Positions 1 to 6,076 of a stretch of 11,079 bases of DNA are shown piece after piece; within the stretch, counting starts at the first letter, position 1; every line of letters starts with the position of its first letter. The stretch is from Paracoccaceae bacterium (GTDB taxonomy: Bacteria > Pseudomonadota > Alphaproteobacteria > Rhodobacterales > Rhodobacteraceae): positions 1 through 11,079 of the forward strand of contig JAESRD010000368.1 in NCBI GenBank assembly GCA_016764835.1. Reading direction: 5' to 3'. Made by a program: the position numbers and the translations under genes. The notes below the pieces were generated by a model. The model searched no databases and had not been told where the DNA came from. It was given only the letters and a program-made list of their open reading frames with translations.

Positions 1-614
1 CCCCATTGGTCAGAGCCGCCCATTTGCAGCACACAGCCATGACGGCGGTTGATTTCCAAGAAATCATAGGCCTGCAAGATCATATAGTTGAACTCAAGAA
101 AGCTCAGGCTCTGCTCGCGGTCGAGCCGCGACTTAACGCTCTCAAAGGCCAGCATGCGGTTGACGCTAAAATGCCGCCCGATATCACGCAGGAAATCGAG
201 GTAGTTCAGCCCGCTCAGCCATTCGGCATTGTTGAGCATCAGCGCGTCAGTCTCGCCGTCGCCATAGTCAAGATAGCGGGCAAAAACCTTCTGCATGCCG
301 CTGATATTGGCGTTGATTGCCGCATCATCAAGCAATGGCCGCTCATCAGAGCGAAAAGACGGGTCACCAACCTTGGTCGTGCCGCCGCCCATAAGTGTAA
401 TCGGCTTGCCGCCGCATTTTTGCAGCCAACGCAAAACCATAATGTTCATGAGATGGCCGACATGCAGCGAGGCCGCCGTGGCATCATAGCCAATATAGGC
501 GGGAACAATGCCAGCGCTCAGCGCATCATCCAGGCCTTGATAGTCGGTGCAATCAGCCAGATAGCCGCGCTCCATCATTATGGAGATGAATTTTGATTTT
601 GGATGGTAGGTCAT
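1..614 (-). CDS. tyrS: Tyrosyl-tRNA synthetase, N-terminal part (cut by window start)
   Basis: TyrS charges tRNA-Tyr with tyrosine in the cytoplasm using ATP. It is a class I synthetase. The minus-strand frame from ATG at 614 stays open to the window edge and gives 204 residues, roughly the first half of a protein of about 420. The start reads MTYHPKS. The class I HIGH signature appears as HVGH at residues 51-54, just after the tyrosine-pocket stretch AYIGYDATA (39-47). The family motif GGSDQW lies at residues 199-204, right at the edge. The KMSKS loop and the S4-like RNA-binding domain fall outside the window. The upstream sequence has GGAG and AAGG as possible ribosome sites. The gene is divergent from anmK with 62 bp between the starts. 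The family call is secure; nothing suggests the gene is broken other than the window boundary. Confidence 0.96.
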   Translation of the reverse strand, partial: MTYHPKSKFISIMMERGYLADCTDYQGLDDALSAGIVPAYIGYDATAASLHVGHLMNIMVLRWLQKCGGKPITLMGGGTTKVGDPSFRSDERPLLDDAAINANISGMQKVFARYLDYGDGETDALMLNNAEWLSGLNYLDFLRDIGRHFSVNRMLAFESVKSRLDREQSLSFLEFNYMILQAYDFLEINRRHGCVLQMGGSDQW

Positions 615-676
615 AGCCTTGTCTCCGCTTGATTGCCGGGGCATCTATAGGCGGCTGACGGGACAAGGAAAAGCAA

Positions 677-1774
677 ATGTTGAAGGGCGGGCCAATTGCG
701 GTGCTAGGTGCGATGTCGGGGACATCGCTTGACGGGGTCGATGCGGCGGTGCTGATGACCGACGGCGTGGCTATATTTGGCTTTGGTCCAACCGGCTACC
801 GGGCCTATTCAAAGAAAGAGCGCCGCAGCCTGCGCGCGGCTTTGGGCCAGTGGCAAGGGGCCAAAGTCAGGCGGGCCGAAAAGGCAGTGATGCGCGCCCA
901 CACTTTGTTGCTAAGCGAGTTTCAAGATATTGATATGGTTGGCTTTCACGGCCAAACTCTTGCCCATGACCCCGCCGGGCGCGGCACATTGCAAATCGGC
1001 GATGGCGCGGCTCTGGCCGAGGCGCTTGCCCTGCCAGTGGTCTGGGACTTTCGCAGCGCAGACGTGAAAATGGGCGGCGAGGGCGCGCCGCTGGCGCCGT
1101 TCTACCACCATGCGTTGGCCCGCTATCTCGGCCTGAAAAAACCAGTGGCTTTTTTGAACCTCGGCGGCGTTGGCAACCTAACATGGGTGGACCCAATACG
1201 CGCATTGCCTGAGGCCGAGGGCGCGTTGTTGGCCTTTGACACCGGCCCAGCCAATGCACCGCTCAACGATCTTATGCGAATGCGGCGCAAAAAAGACTAT
1301 GACGAGGGCGGGGCTTTAGCGGCGCGGGGCACGGTTGATGACAGCATCATCAGCGCCTTTGCCGCGCATCAGTATTTCACCCGCATGCCGCCAAAATCAC
1401 TCGACCGAGATGATTTCTCAGCGCTGCTAACCTCGGTGTCCGCCCTGTCTGACGCCGATGCCGCCGCCACGCTAACCGCCTGTGCGGCCGTCGCGGTCAT
1501 GCGCGGGGTCGAGCATTGTCCGCGCCCGCCCAGCCAGATTATTGTCTGCGGTGGCGGGCGGCATAATAAGGTGATGATGCAGATGACCGCCGCCGGGCTC
1601 GATTGCCCTGTCGTGCCAGCCGAAGAACATGGGCTGGACGGTGACATGATAGAAGCGCAAGCCTTTGCTTTTTTGGCAGCGAGGGTTGCTGCCGGTCTGC
1701 CAACATCCTGCCCGAGCACGACCGGGGTCGCGGCGGCAATCGGCGGGGCAAATATTTCGCGGCCCCTCGGCTGA
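677..1774 (+). CDS. anmK: Anhydro-N-acetylmuramic acid kinase
   Basis: AnmK opens the 1,6-anhydro bond of anhydro-MurNAc and phosphorylates it with ATP, giving MurNAc-6-phosphate. It is a cytoplasmic step in peptidoglycan recycling. The 365-residue product has the usual family length. Visible motifs are the N-terminal phosphate loop [12 protein letters not shown] (11-22), FHGQT (90-94), [14 protein letters not shown] (134-147), NLGGVGNLT (161-169) and LAFDTGPAN (185-193). Within the last, D188 corresponds to the family's catalytic aspartate. VCGGGRHN near residue 290 is the C-lobe ATP-site glycine motif. The ATG at 677 is supported by AAGGAA six bases upstream. The gene is divergent from tyrS and is followed by a short tandem repeat and a hairpin terminator, so it is probably monocistronic. 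All expected motifs are present, so it should be active. Confidence 0.96.
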   Translation: MLKGGPIAVLGAMSGTSLDGVDAAVLMTDGVAIFGFGPTGYRAYSKKERRSLRAALGQWQGAKVRRAEKAVMRAHTLLLSEFQDIDMVGFHGQTLAHDPAGRGTLQIGDGAALAEALALPVVWDFRSADVKMGGEGAPLAPFYHHALARYLGLKKPVAFLNLGGVGNLTWVDPIRALPEAEGALLAFDTGPANAPLNDLMRMRRKKDYDEGGALAARGTVDDSIISAFAAHQYFTRMPPKSLDRDDFSALLTSVSALSDADAAATLTACAAVAVMRGVEHCPRPPSQIIVCGGGRHNKVMMQMTAAGLDCPVVPAEEHGLDGDMIEAQAFAFLAARVAAGLPTSCPSTTGVAAAIGGANISRPLG

Positions 1775-1801
1775 CTGAAAATAGCTGACTGAAAATGGCT
1801 G
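1770..1801 (+). repeat. Tandem 14-bp repeat across the anmK stop codon
   Basis: Two copies of a 14-bp unit, GCTGACTGAAAATA (1770-1783) and GCTGACTGAAAATG (1784-1797), are followed by a partial third copy, GCTG (1798-1801). The first unit contains the anmK stop TGA (1772-1774). In the same frame a second TGA follows at 1790-1792, so read-through would add only five residues. The repeat is directly visible; its origin by slippage is inference. Confidence 0.9.
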
Positions 1802-1809
1802 CAAATTGA

Positions 1810-1837
1810 GGGGCGGTACTCTTGCTATTACCGCCCC
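1810..1837. terminator. Bidirectional hairpin terminator between convergent genes
   Basis: A perfect 9-bp GC-rich stem pairs GGGGCGGTA (1810-1818) with TACCGCCCC (1829-1837) around a 10-nt loop. It sits in the 85-bp gap between the convergent anmK and TPM-protein genes. On the plus strand it is followed by a moderately T-rich stretch (1840-1861), and on the minus strand by CAATTT. Neither is a strong uninterrupted T tract, so efficiency is uncertain, but position and stem favour a shared terminator. Confidence 0.75.
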
Positions 1838-1859
1838 GGTTCTTAAGATTTGTGTTGGT

Positions 1860-2723
1860 TTAGAAAGTGCCAGAAGCGCCGCCGCCGCCGCCACCTGCTT
1901 TCTCGTCATTATCAGCTGGCTTCTTCTTTGAGATCACAAAGGGTGTCGCCGCGATGTGGTTGCAAGATGGGCATGTCAGCCGAACCTCGCCTTCACCCTC
2001 ACTTGTGACTGTCGCTTCTTTTAGTGTGTGACTGCTGCGGCTTAGCCCGGTTTTGCCACAGTTTTCGCAGGGTGTTTGCGCCAGCTTGGCTTTGCTGCGC
2101 CGTACCATCAGCGCAATGAGCGCCGCTGGAATGCCGATCAGCCCGGCAAGCCAAAGAAGGCCGCTCCCGCCGTCTTCATCGCTCGGCTCACTTGGCGTGC
2201 TCGCGGCGGCGGCTGGCGTTGTTGCTGCGGTTTGCGCACCGCCAGCGACGCGGGTGATCAGCGCATCGACACCATTGGTCAGGCCGCGTTGCCAATCGTC
2301 ATCCCCAAAGGCCGGCAAAATAGTGTCTTCGATAATTTTCGCAGTCTCGGCTGTTTCGTCAGCGCCATAGTTTGTGCCCAGCTCAATACGCAATTCGCGA
2401 TCGTCACGAAATACCATGAAAAGGATACCCTTTTCATTCATCTCCCACTCCTCCATTACCGCGCGCGCATAGACATCAAGGTCGTCGCCCGCCGTGTAAT
2501 AGCCGGTTGAGATCAGCGTCAATATTGCAATATCGACGCCGGTTTCTTGCTCAAGTGCTGTGAGTTTTACAGCCAGCTCGGCCTCGGGCACTGCATCAAG
2601 CAGCTCGGCATCATCGGTGATCGGGGTTTCACCGCGGGCGGGGTATGTTTGGCTCAGGGCAGGCGTGGCAAGCAGGAAAATTGCGGCCAGAAATATGTAG
2701 AAGCGTGAAAGAAATTTTGGCAT
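1860..2723 (-). CDS. TPM-domain (YgcG-like) membrane protein with C-terminal zinc ribbon
   Basis: The 287-residue product begins with a clear signal peptide (1 to about 24, ending PALSQ). A TPM domain (about 34-160) follows, then an Ala/Pro/Thr/Ser linker (163-186), one membrane segment (about 188-207) and a basic stop-transfer RRSKAK. Next is a four-cysteine zinc ribbon with C219, C222, C251 and C254, and the protein ends in a glycine-rich tail (277-287). This is the YgcG-type plan, with the TPM domain outside the inner membrane and the ribbon inside. TPM domains are linked to photosystem II repair in plants and to membrane or stress roles in bacteria; no reaction can be assigned here. The start is supported by AGGA six bases upstream, which overlaps the stop of the preceding gene. 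It is the last gene of the minus-strand run. Confidence 0.88.
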   Translation of the reverse strand: MPKFLSRFYIFLAAIFLLATPALSQTYPARGETPITDDAELLDAVPEAELAVKLTALEQETGVDIAILTLISTGYYTAGDDLDVYARAVMEEWEMNEKGILFMVFRDDRELRIELGTNYGADETAETAKIIEDTILPAFGDDDWQRGLTNGVDALITRVAGGAQTAATTPAAAASTPSEPSDEDGGSGLLWLAGLIGIPAALIALMVRRSKAKLAQTPCENCGKTGLSRSSHTLKEATVTSEGEGEVRLTCPSCNHIAATPFVISKKKPADNDEKAGGGGGGASGTF

Positions 2724-2729
2724 TTTAAG

Positions 2730-2734
2730 TCCTA
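2730..2734 (-). promoter_or_regulatory. Ribosome binding site overlapping the upstream stop codon
   Basis: On the minus strand the sequence TAGGA combines the TAG stop of the PEP-mutase-like gene (2734-2732) with the AGGA ribosome site (2733-2730) of the TPM-protein gene, six bases before its ATG. This arrangement suggests translational coupling of the two genes. Confidence 0.7.
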
Positions 2735-3553
2735 GTTTGAATACATTTTTAGCATCTCATCTACGATATCTCCTGATATCGAATTGCCAAGTGGGGCAAA
2801 GCTGCCTTCCTGAAATATCGACTTGGCGGCATCGTTGATCACTTTATGGGTTAACCGGGCCAATGACGAGCCGAGCGACAGCCGGGCCGCGCCAATGGCG
2901 GCAAACTCGGCCAGATTGTGGCTGGCGAAGCGCCCGGCAACCAGCACATTGACCGGCACGGTTACGGCGGCAATCAGCCGGGCGGTCTCGGCAATATCTG
3001 GCAACATAGGCGCATAAAGACAGTCGGCGCCGGCGGCCTCAAAGGCCTGAAGGCGGCGGATGGATTCGTCGGTGTCATACGTGCCGATCATCGTGCCATC
3101 GGCCCGCGCGGTGAGGACGAAATCCTGGGGCAGTGCGCGGGCGGCGGCGGCGGCGGCCGCGATCCGCTCAACAGCAAGGTCGAAGCCGTAAGGCGCGTCA
3201 CTGGGCAAAGCGGTATCTTCAATACAGATGCCAGCCAACCCGACTTCGGCAGCAAGACGCACGGTTTCAGCGCACGTGTCAGGATCATCGCCAAAGCCGT
3301 TTTCAAAGTCGCCCTGAACCGGCAGTTTAACCGCGCTGACAATGTCTTGCGCATGGCTGAGCGCCTCATCGCGGCTGATCGTGCCGCCATCTGGTCGGCC
3401 AAGGGTAAACGCTTGGGCGGCAGATGATGTGGCCAGCGCTTTAGCGCCTAGGGCAGCTAACATGCGAGCAGAACCAGCATCCCAAACATTGGCCATTACC
3501 AAGGGGAAAGATTTCACATGAAGAGAACGAAATATTTGTCCATTATCAATCAT
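2732..3553 (-). CDS. PEP mutase / isocitrate lyase superfamily enzyme
   Basis: This 273-residue protein belongs to the PEP-mutase/isocitrate-lyase TIM-barrel superfamily, whose members make or break C-C or P-C bonds of 2-oxo acids with Mg2+. Visible signatures are the N-terminal NVWDAGSAR (22-30), the metal-site strand QGDFENGFGDDP (80-91, with D82 and E84), GICIEDTALPS (108-118, E112 and D113), LTARADG (147-153), and YAPML (180-184). It lacks the KKCGH/KRCGH catalytic loop of isocitrate and methylisocitrate lyases and the EDK-X5-NS motif of true phosphoenolpyruvate mutase. It therefore fits the broad, mostly uncharacterised COG2513-type branch (oxaloacetate decarboxylase or other 2-oxo acid lyases), and the substrate is unknown. 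A GCG-rich run near 3141-3157 encodes a polyalanine helix. The ATG follows directly on the TAA of the aminotransferase gene, and the TPM-protein gene starts 8 bp downstream. Confidence 0.9.
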   Translation of the reverse strand: MIDNGQIFRSLHVKSFPLVMANVWDAGSARMLAALGAKALATSSAAQAFTLGRPDGGTISRDEALSHAQDIVSAVKLPVQGDFENGFGDDPDTCAETVRLAAEVGLAGICIEDTALPSDAPYGFDLAVERIAAAAAAARALPQDFVLTARADGTMIGTYDTDESIRRLQAFEAAGADCLYAPMLPDIAETARLIAAVTVPVNVLVAGRFASHNLAEFAAIGAARLSLGSSLARLTHKVINDAAKSIFQEGSFAPLGNSISGDIVDEMLKMYSN

Positions 3554-4732
3554 TTATCCATCTTTCTTAAAGTTATTAACAAAGTGAAAAATTCGCACCA
3601 ATGCCGCTTCATATTCGGCGTCCGGCACCGTCATTGCCAGCCTGACATGGCCAGCTGCCGCCTTACCAAAGCTCTCAGCTGGCAGAACAGCGATATGCTC
3701 GTTTTCCAAGAGCTGCATGGCAAATGCGCTCGCACTTAGCCCGGTGGCGCGGATATCGAGCAGCGCATACATCGCGCCCTGAATAGCTGCGGCGCACTGC
3801 AGGCTCTGTTTGGCCAATAGCCGCTCAGTTATCAGCGCCCTGCGGCGGAACGGGGCCGAAACTTTCGCCTCAAAATCCGCCCCAAGACCAAGCGCGTAGA
3901 TGCCCGCATCTTGAATATATCCGGCGACGCCAAAGCTGGAATGGGTGGCGAGGTTATGGACATGCTCAATCGCCTCAGCTGGCCCGGCGAGCCAACCAAG
4001 ACGGCTGCCGGTCATCGCGTGGCTTTTGGAAAGCGAGCCGATTACCAGCGTGCGGGAGCGCAATTGGGGCAGGCTGCGCGGGCTAATATGCGCGCCTTGC
4101 CAGACCTGACTGTCATAGACCTCATCTGACAGCAGCCACAGGTCACGGGCCAGCACCACATCGGCGATCTCACCAATCGTTTGGCGGCTATAAACCGCGC
4201 CGGTCGGGTTGTTTGGCGTGTTGATCAGCAACGAAGTAGCGCCGCTGGCGGCGGCATCAATATCAGCGCCACGCGGTTGAAAACCGGCCTCGGCATGGGC
4301 CAAAACCGGGCAGGGCACCGCCCTTGCCGCGCGAATCACCCCCGGATAAGTTGTGTAATATGGGTCGATAAACAGCGCCCTGTCGCCGGGGTTGCAGACC
4401 AGTTGATGGGCGAAAAACAGCGCCATTTGCCCGCCCGCCGTGATGGCTACATTCTGCGGCCCGGTGGCCACGCCGGTCATCCGCTCTAGCCGCTCGGCCA
4501 CGGCTTGGCGCATAGCCGGAACGCCGGCCACATCAGTATAGCCCGTATGCCCGGCCAGAGCCGAACGGTGCATGGCCTCAAGAATAACCGCCGCCGTGCC
4601 AGTATCATGTTCGCCAATGGTCAGGTCCGTCACCGGCTGCCCGGCGGCGATCATGGCCTGAGCTTTGTGATAAATGTCCCAGCCGTCGCTGCCTGTGCCG
4701 AGAATACCGGCAATATGATCTGAAAACTTCAT
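3554..4732 (-). CDS. Class I/II PLP-dependent aminotransferase
   Basis: This is a fold-type I aminotransferase of 392 residues that moves an amino group between an amino acid and a 2-oxo acid using pyridoxal phosphate. Motifs in order are LTIGEHD (37-43, usually LTxGEPD), GYTDVAGVPAMR (64-75), TAGGQMAL (98-105), NTPNNPTG (171-178, N175 contacting PLP), SDEVYD (202-207, D203 pairing with the pyridine nitrogen), SLSKSHAMTGSRLGW (233-247, Schiff-base K236), and GHVRLAM (361-367, R364 binding substrate carboxylate). All catalytic residues are intact. The donor and acceptor cannot be named; aspartate- or aromatic-type is possible. I chose ATG at 4732 over an in-frame TTG at 4762 because family members begin near this point. 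Neither has a strong ribosome site. It lies 47 bp after soxR and its stop TAA abuts the next gene's ATG, which argues for shared transcription. Confidence 0.92.
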   Translation of the reverse strand: MKFSDHIAGILGTGSDGWDIYHKAQAMIAAGQPVTDLTIGEHDTGTAAVILEAMHRSALAGHTGYTDVAGVPAMRQAVAERLERMTGVATGPQNVAITAGGQMALFFAHQLVCNPGDRALFIDPYYTTYPGVIRAARAVPCPVLAHAEAGFQPRGADIDAAASGATSLLINTPNNPTGAVYSRQTIGEIADVVLARDLWLLSDEVYDSQVWQGAHISPRSLPQLRSRTLVIGSLSKSHAMTGSRLGWLAGPAEAIEHVHNLATHSSFGVAGYIQDAGIYALGLGADFEAKVSAPFRRRALITERLLAKQSLQCAAAIQGAMYALLDIRATGLSASAFAMQLLENEHIAVLPAESFGKAAAGHVRLAMTVPDAEYEAALVRIFHFVNNFKKDG

Positions 4733-4779
4733 AGCACCAAAGAGGCGCGCCGCGACCCTCAAGTCAACACGCCGCGCAC

Positions 4780-5238
4780 CTAATCGCCGTGAACCCGCAA
4801 GAAACGCGGGCCTTTGCCCTCTGTGGCGGCGCTGTCGGCGGGGTTATAAAGCGCGCAACTTTCGAGCGACAGACAGCCACAGCCAATGCAGCCGTCGAGG
4901 TTTTCGCGTAGCTTTTGCAGGGCAACGATACGCGCATCAAGCACCGCGCCAAAGCCAATAGATATCCGGGCCCAGTCAGCTTTGCTCGGGGCTTTATGCT
5001 GCGGCAGATCGGCGAGGTGCCCGGCGATTGTACTGAGCGGAAAGCCCAGATTTTGCGCGATCATCACAAAGGACAGCCGCCTGATATCAGCCCGGCCATA
5101 GCGCCGATGCCCGCCCGCATTGCGCAATGGCGCGACAATCCCATGCGTCTCATAAAACCGGATCGCCGAGACGGCCAGCCCGGTCCGCGCCGCCAGATCA
5201 CCAATAGAAAGCCCGCCTTTAAATTTTTTGCCCGCCAT
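4780..5238 (-). CDS. soxR: Redox-sensing MerR-family activator SoxR
   Basis: SoxR is a dimeric DNA-binding regulator whose [2Fe-2S] cluster is oxidised by redox-cycling compounds or superoxide, switching on target promoters. The 152-residue product matches the family length (154 in E. coli). The N-terminal MerR winged helix includes SIGDLAARTGL (11-21), AIRFYE (25-30) and GGHRRY (42-47). A dimerisation helix follows at about 83-115. The diagnostic cluster motif is C117-X2-C120-X-C122-X5-C128 (CIGCGCLSLESC). AAGAGG six bases upstream supports the ATG at 5238. A perfect operator lies just upstream, between soxR and the divergent VOC gene. There is no soxS-like AraC gene in this window, as is usual outside enterics, where SoxR acts directly on a few targets. 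The call is very firm. Confidence 0.97.
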   Translation of the reverse strand: MAGKKFKGGLSIGDLAARTGLAVSAIRFYETHGIVAPLRNAGGHRRYGRADIRRLSFVMIAQNLGFPLSTIAGHLADLPQHKAPSKADWARISIGFGAVLDARIVALQKLRENLDGCIGCGCLSLESCALYNPADSAATEGKGPRFLRVHGD

Positions 5239-5248
5239 AAAAAACCTC

Positions 5249-5279
5249 TTGATCTCAAGTTAACTTGAGAAATTAGAAC
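5249..5279 (+). promoter_or_regulatory. SoxR-type promoter of the VOC gene (19-bp spacer)
   Basis: A -35-like TTGATC (5249-5254, 4 of 6 to consensus) and a -10-like TAGAAC (5274-5279, 4 of 6) are separated by 19 bp. This is the overlong spacer typical of MerR/SoxR-activated promoters. The SoxR operator sits inside the spacer. The predicted start near 5286 gives a leader of about 30 nt before the ATG at 5316. The hexamers and spacing are seen directly; activation is inferred from the SoxR paradigm. Confidence 0.72.
5253..5270. promoter_or_regulatory. SoxR operator (sox box), perfect 18-bp palindrome
   Basis: TCTCAAGTTAACTTGAGA is a perfect dyad. Its central 16 bp (CTCAAGTTAACTTGAG) match the E. 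coli soxS operator as I recall it (CCTCAAGTTAACTTGAGG), with only the outermost pair different. It lies 14 bp upstream of the soxR ATG and within the divergent VOC promoter. Given the neighbouring soxR, this assignment is very strong. Confidence 0.95.
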
Positions 5280-5300
5280 AGGTGTCAGACGCAATGCCAA
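5272..5300 (-). promoter_or_regulatory. Sigma-70-like promoter of soxR
   Basis: On the minus strand TTGGCA (5300-5295, 5 of 6 to TTGACA) and TCTAAT (5277-5272, 5 of 6 to TATAAT) are spaced by exactly 17 bp. The predicted start is near 5265, inside the sox box, so bound SoxR would sit over the soxR start point. The -10 hexamer overlaps that of the divergent VOC promoter on the other strand. Function is inferred from sequence only. Confidence 0.68.
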
Positions 5301-5303
5301 GTG

Positions 5304-5310
5304 AAAGGAA
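5304..5310 (+). promoter_or_regulatory. Ribosome binding site fixing the VOC gene start
   Basis: AAAGGAA ends five bases before ATG 5316. It overlaps or follows the alternative in-frame GTG at 5301, so initiation at 5316 is preferred. Confidence 0.8.
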
Positions 5311-5315
5311 ATCTT

Positions 5316-5699
5316 ATGGCACATCTTGAACATGTGAACGTGACAGTGGCAGATCCAAAGGCAACGGCAGCGGTGCTGATTGATCTGTTTGACTGGCATA
5401 TCCGCTGGGAAGGCCCGTCAATGACCGAGGGCTATACTGTGCATGTCGGTGACAAGGATAGCTATGTTGCTCTCTTCGCCAAACCCGGTGCGCAAGCAGA
5501 ACTTGAGCCGGGCGCCAGCTATGGCACCCGCGGCGGGCTCAATCATATCGGCATTGTTGTGGGCGATATCGACGAGGTTGAGCGCCGGGTAAAACGCGCC
5601 GGCTATACCCCGACCAACCACGGCGACTATGAGCCGGGGCGGCGCTTCTACTTTGATGAGGCAAACGGCGTCGAGATCGAAGTGATCAGTTACCCTTAA
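5316..5699 (+). CDS. VOC superfamily (glyoxalase/bleomycin-resistance-like) protein, SoxR-linked
   Basis: This 127-residue protein has the paired beta-alpha-beta-beta-beta modules of the vicinal oxygen chelate superfamily, which holds glyoxalases, dioxygenases and drug-binding resistance proteins. The first module begins LEHVNVTVAD (4-13), with H6 at the usual first metal-ligand position. The second begins GLNHIGIVVGD (74-84), with H77, and ends NGVEIEVISY (117-126), with E122 as the likely last ligand. This His/His/Glu pattern suggests a metal-dependent enzyme rather than a pure drug-binding protein, but the substrate cannot be named. It is divergent from soxR behind a sox-box promoter, so a role in handling redox-active or electrophilic compounds is a reasonable inference. 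Its TAA shares the palindrome TTAA (5696-5699) with the stop of the convergent YjbR-like gene. Confidence 0.9.
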   Translation: MAHLEHVNVTVADPKATAAVLIDLFDWHIRWEGPSMTEGYTVHVGDKDSYVALFAKPGAQAELEPGASYGTRGGLNHIGIVVGDIDEVERRVKRAGYTPTNHGDYEPGRRFYFDEANGVEIEVISYP

Positions 5700-6043
5700 C
5701 TGGCCGGAAGCGGCGGTAGCGCTGCCTGCGCCTTTTTGGTCAGCTTGGCGCGAATAATCCGGTATGAGCTGGCGATACGGTGGTGCACTTCCTCCGTATC
5801 GCTGCTGATCTGCAGGTTCAGCCATGAGCGGTGACAATAGGGGGCTTTGACGCCGACCCCGGCATCAATCAGCATCTGCGCTGTCTCAACACTATTTGTC
5901 TTTACCGATATCGACGCGGAGGCAGGCCCGTGAATGACGAAAACCTTGCCGCTGACCTTCCAAATATGGCTGTCAGCCCATTGAACAATCATATCAGTGC
6001 CGGGCAGGCTGGCGCAGTAGGCATCGACTTCATCACCTGTCAT
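5696..6043 (-). CDS. MmcQ/YjbR-family DNA-binding-fold protein
   Basis: The 115-residue product matches the MmcQ/YjbR family, small proteins with a double-wing, CyaY-like fold often annotated as DNA-binding; the cellular role is not established. Supporting pieces are the N-terminal MTGDEVDAYCASLPG (1-15), the strand HIWKVSGKVFVIHG (26-39), SISVKTNSVETAQMLID (44-60), and the C-terminal SYRIIRAKLTKK (93-104), a typical YjbR-like ending. The open frame extends upstream to 6181, but the family begins at the ATG at 6043, and a longer form would overlap the divergent DUF1697 gene. The ribosome site is weak. The stop codon overlaps that of the convergent VOC gene by 4 bp. Confidence 0.87.
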   Translation of the reverse strand: MTGDEVDAYCASLPGTDMIVQWADSHIWKVSGKVFVIHGPASASISVKTNSVETAQMLIDAGVGVKAPYCHRSWLNLQISSDTEEVHHRIASSYRIIRAKLTKKAQAALPPLPAS

Positions 6044-6076
6044 AGTGGTCTCGCTAACGTGTTGTGTGAAAGAAAC

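Noticed and set aside
644..672. Promoter for tyrS (minus strand TTTTCC, 17 bp, TATAGA)
   Set aside because: The -35 matches only 3 of 6 bases and coincides with the anmK ribosome site; too weak to list.
3139..3160. GCG-repeat run as a phase-variable microsatellite
   Set aside because: It is in frame, encodes an alanine-rich helix and is interrupted; unit changes would not shift the frame.
2732..3553. Methylisocitrate lyase or phosphonate-making PEP mutase
   Set aside because: The lyase KKCGH/KRCGH loop and the mutase EDK-X5-NS motif are both absent, and no phosphonopyruvate decarboxylase is nearby.
4733..4762. In-frame TTG at 4762 as the aminotransferase start
   Set aside because: It adds ten residues of low-complexity sequence without a ribosome site; family members begin near the ATG at 4732.
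5831..6076. Upstream extension of the DUF1697 frame
   Set aside because: It runs antisense through the YjbR-like gene, has no family similarity, and the DUF1697 domain begins at the MMKT start.
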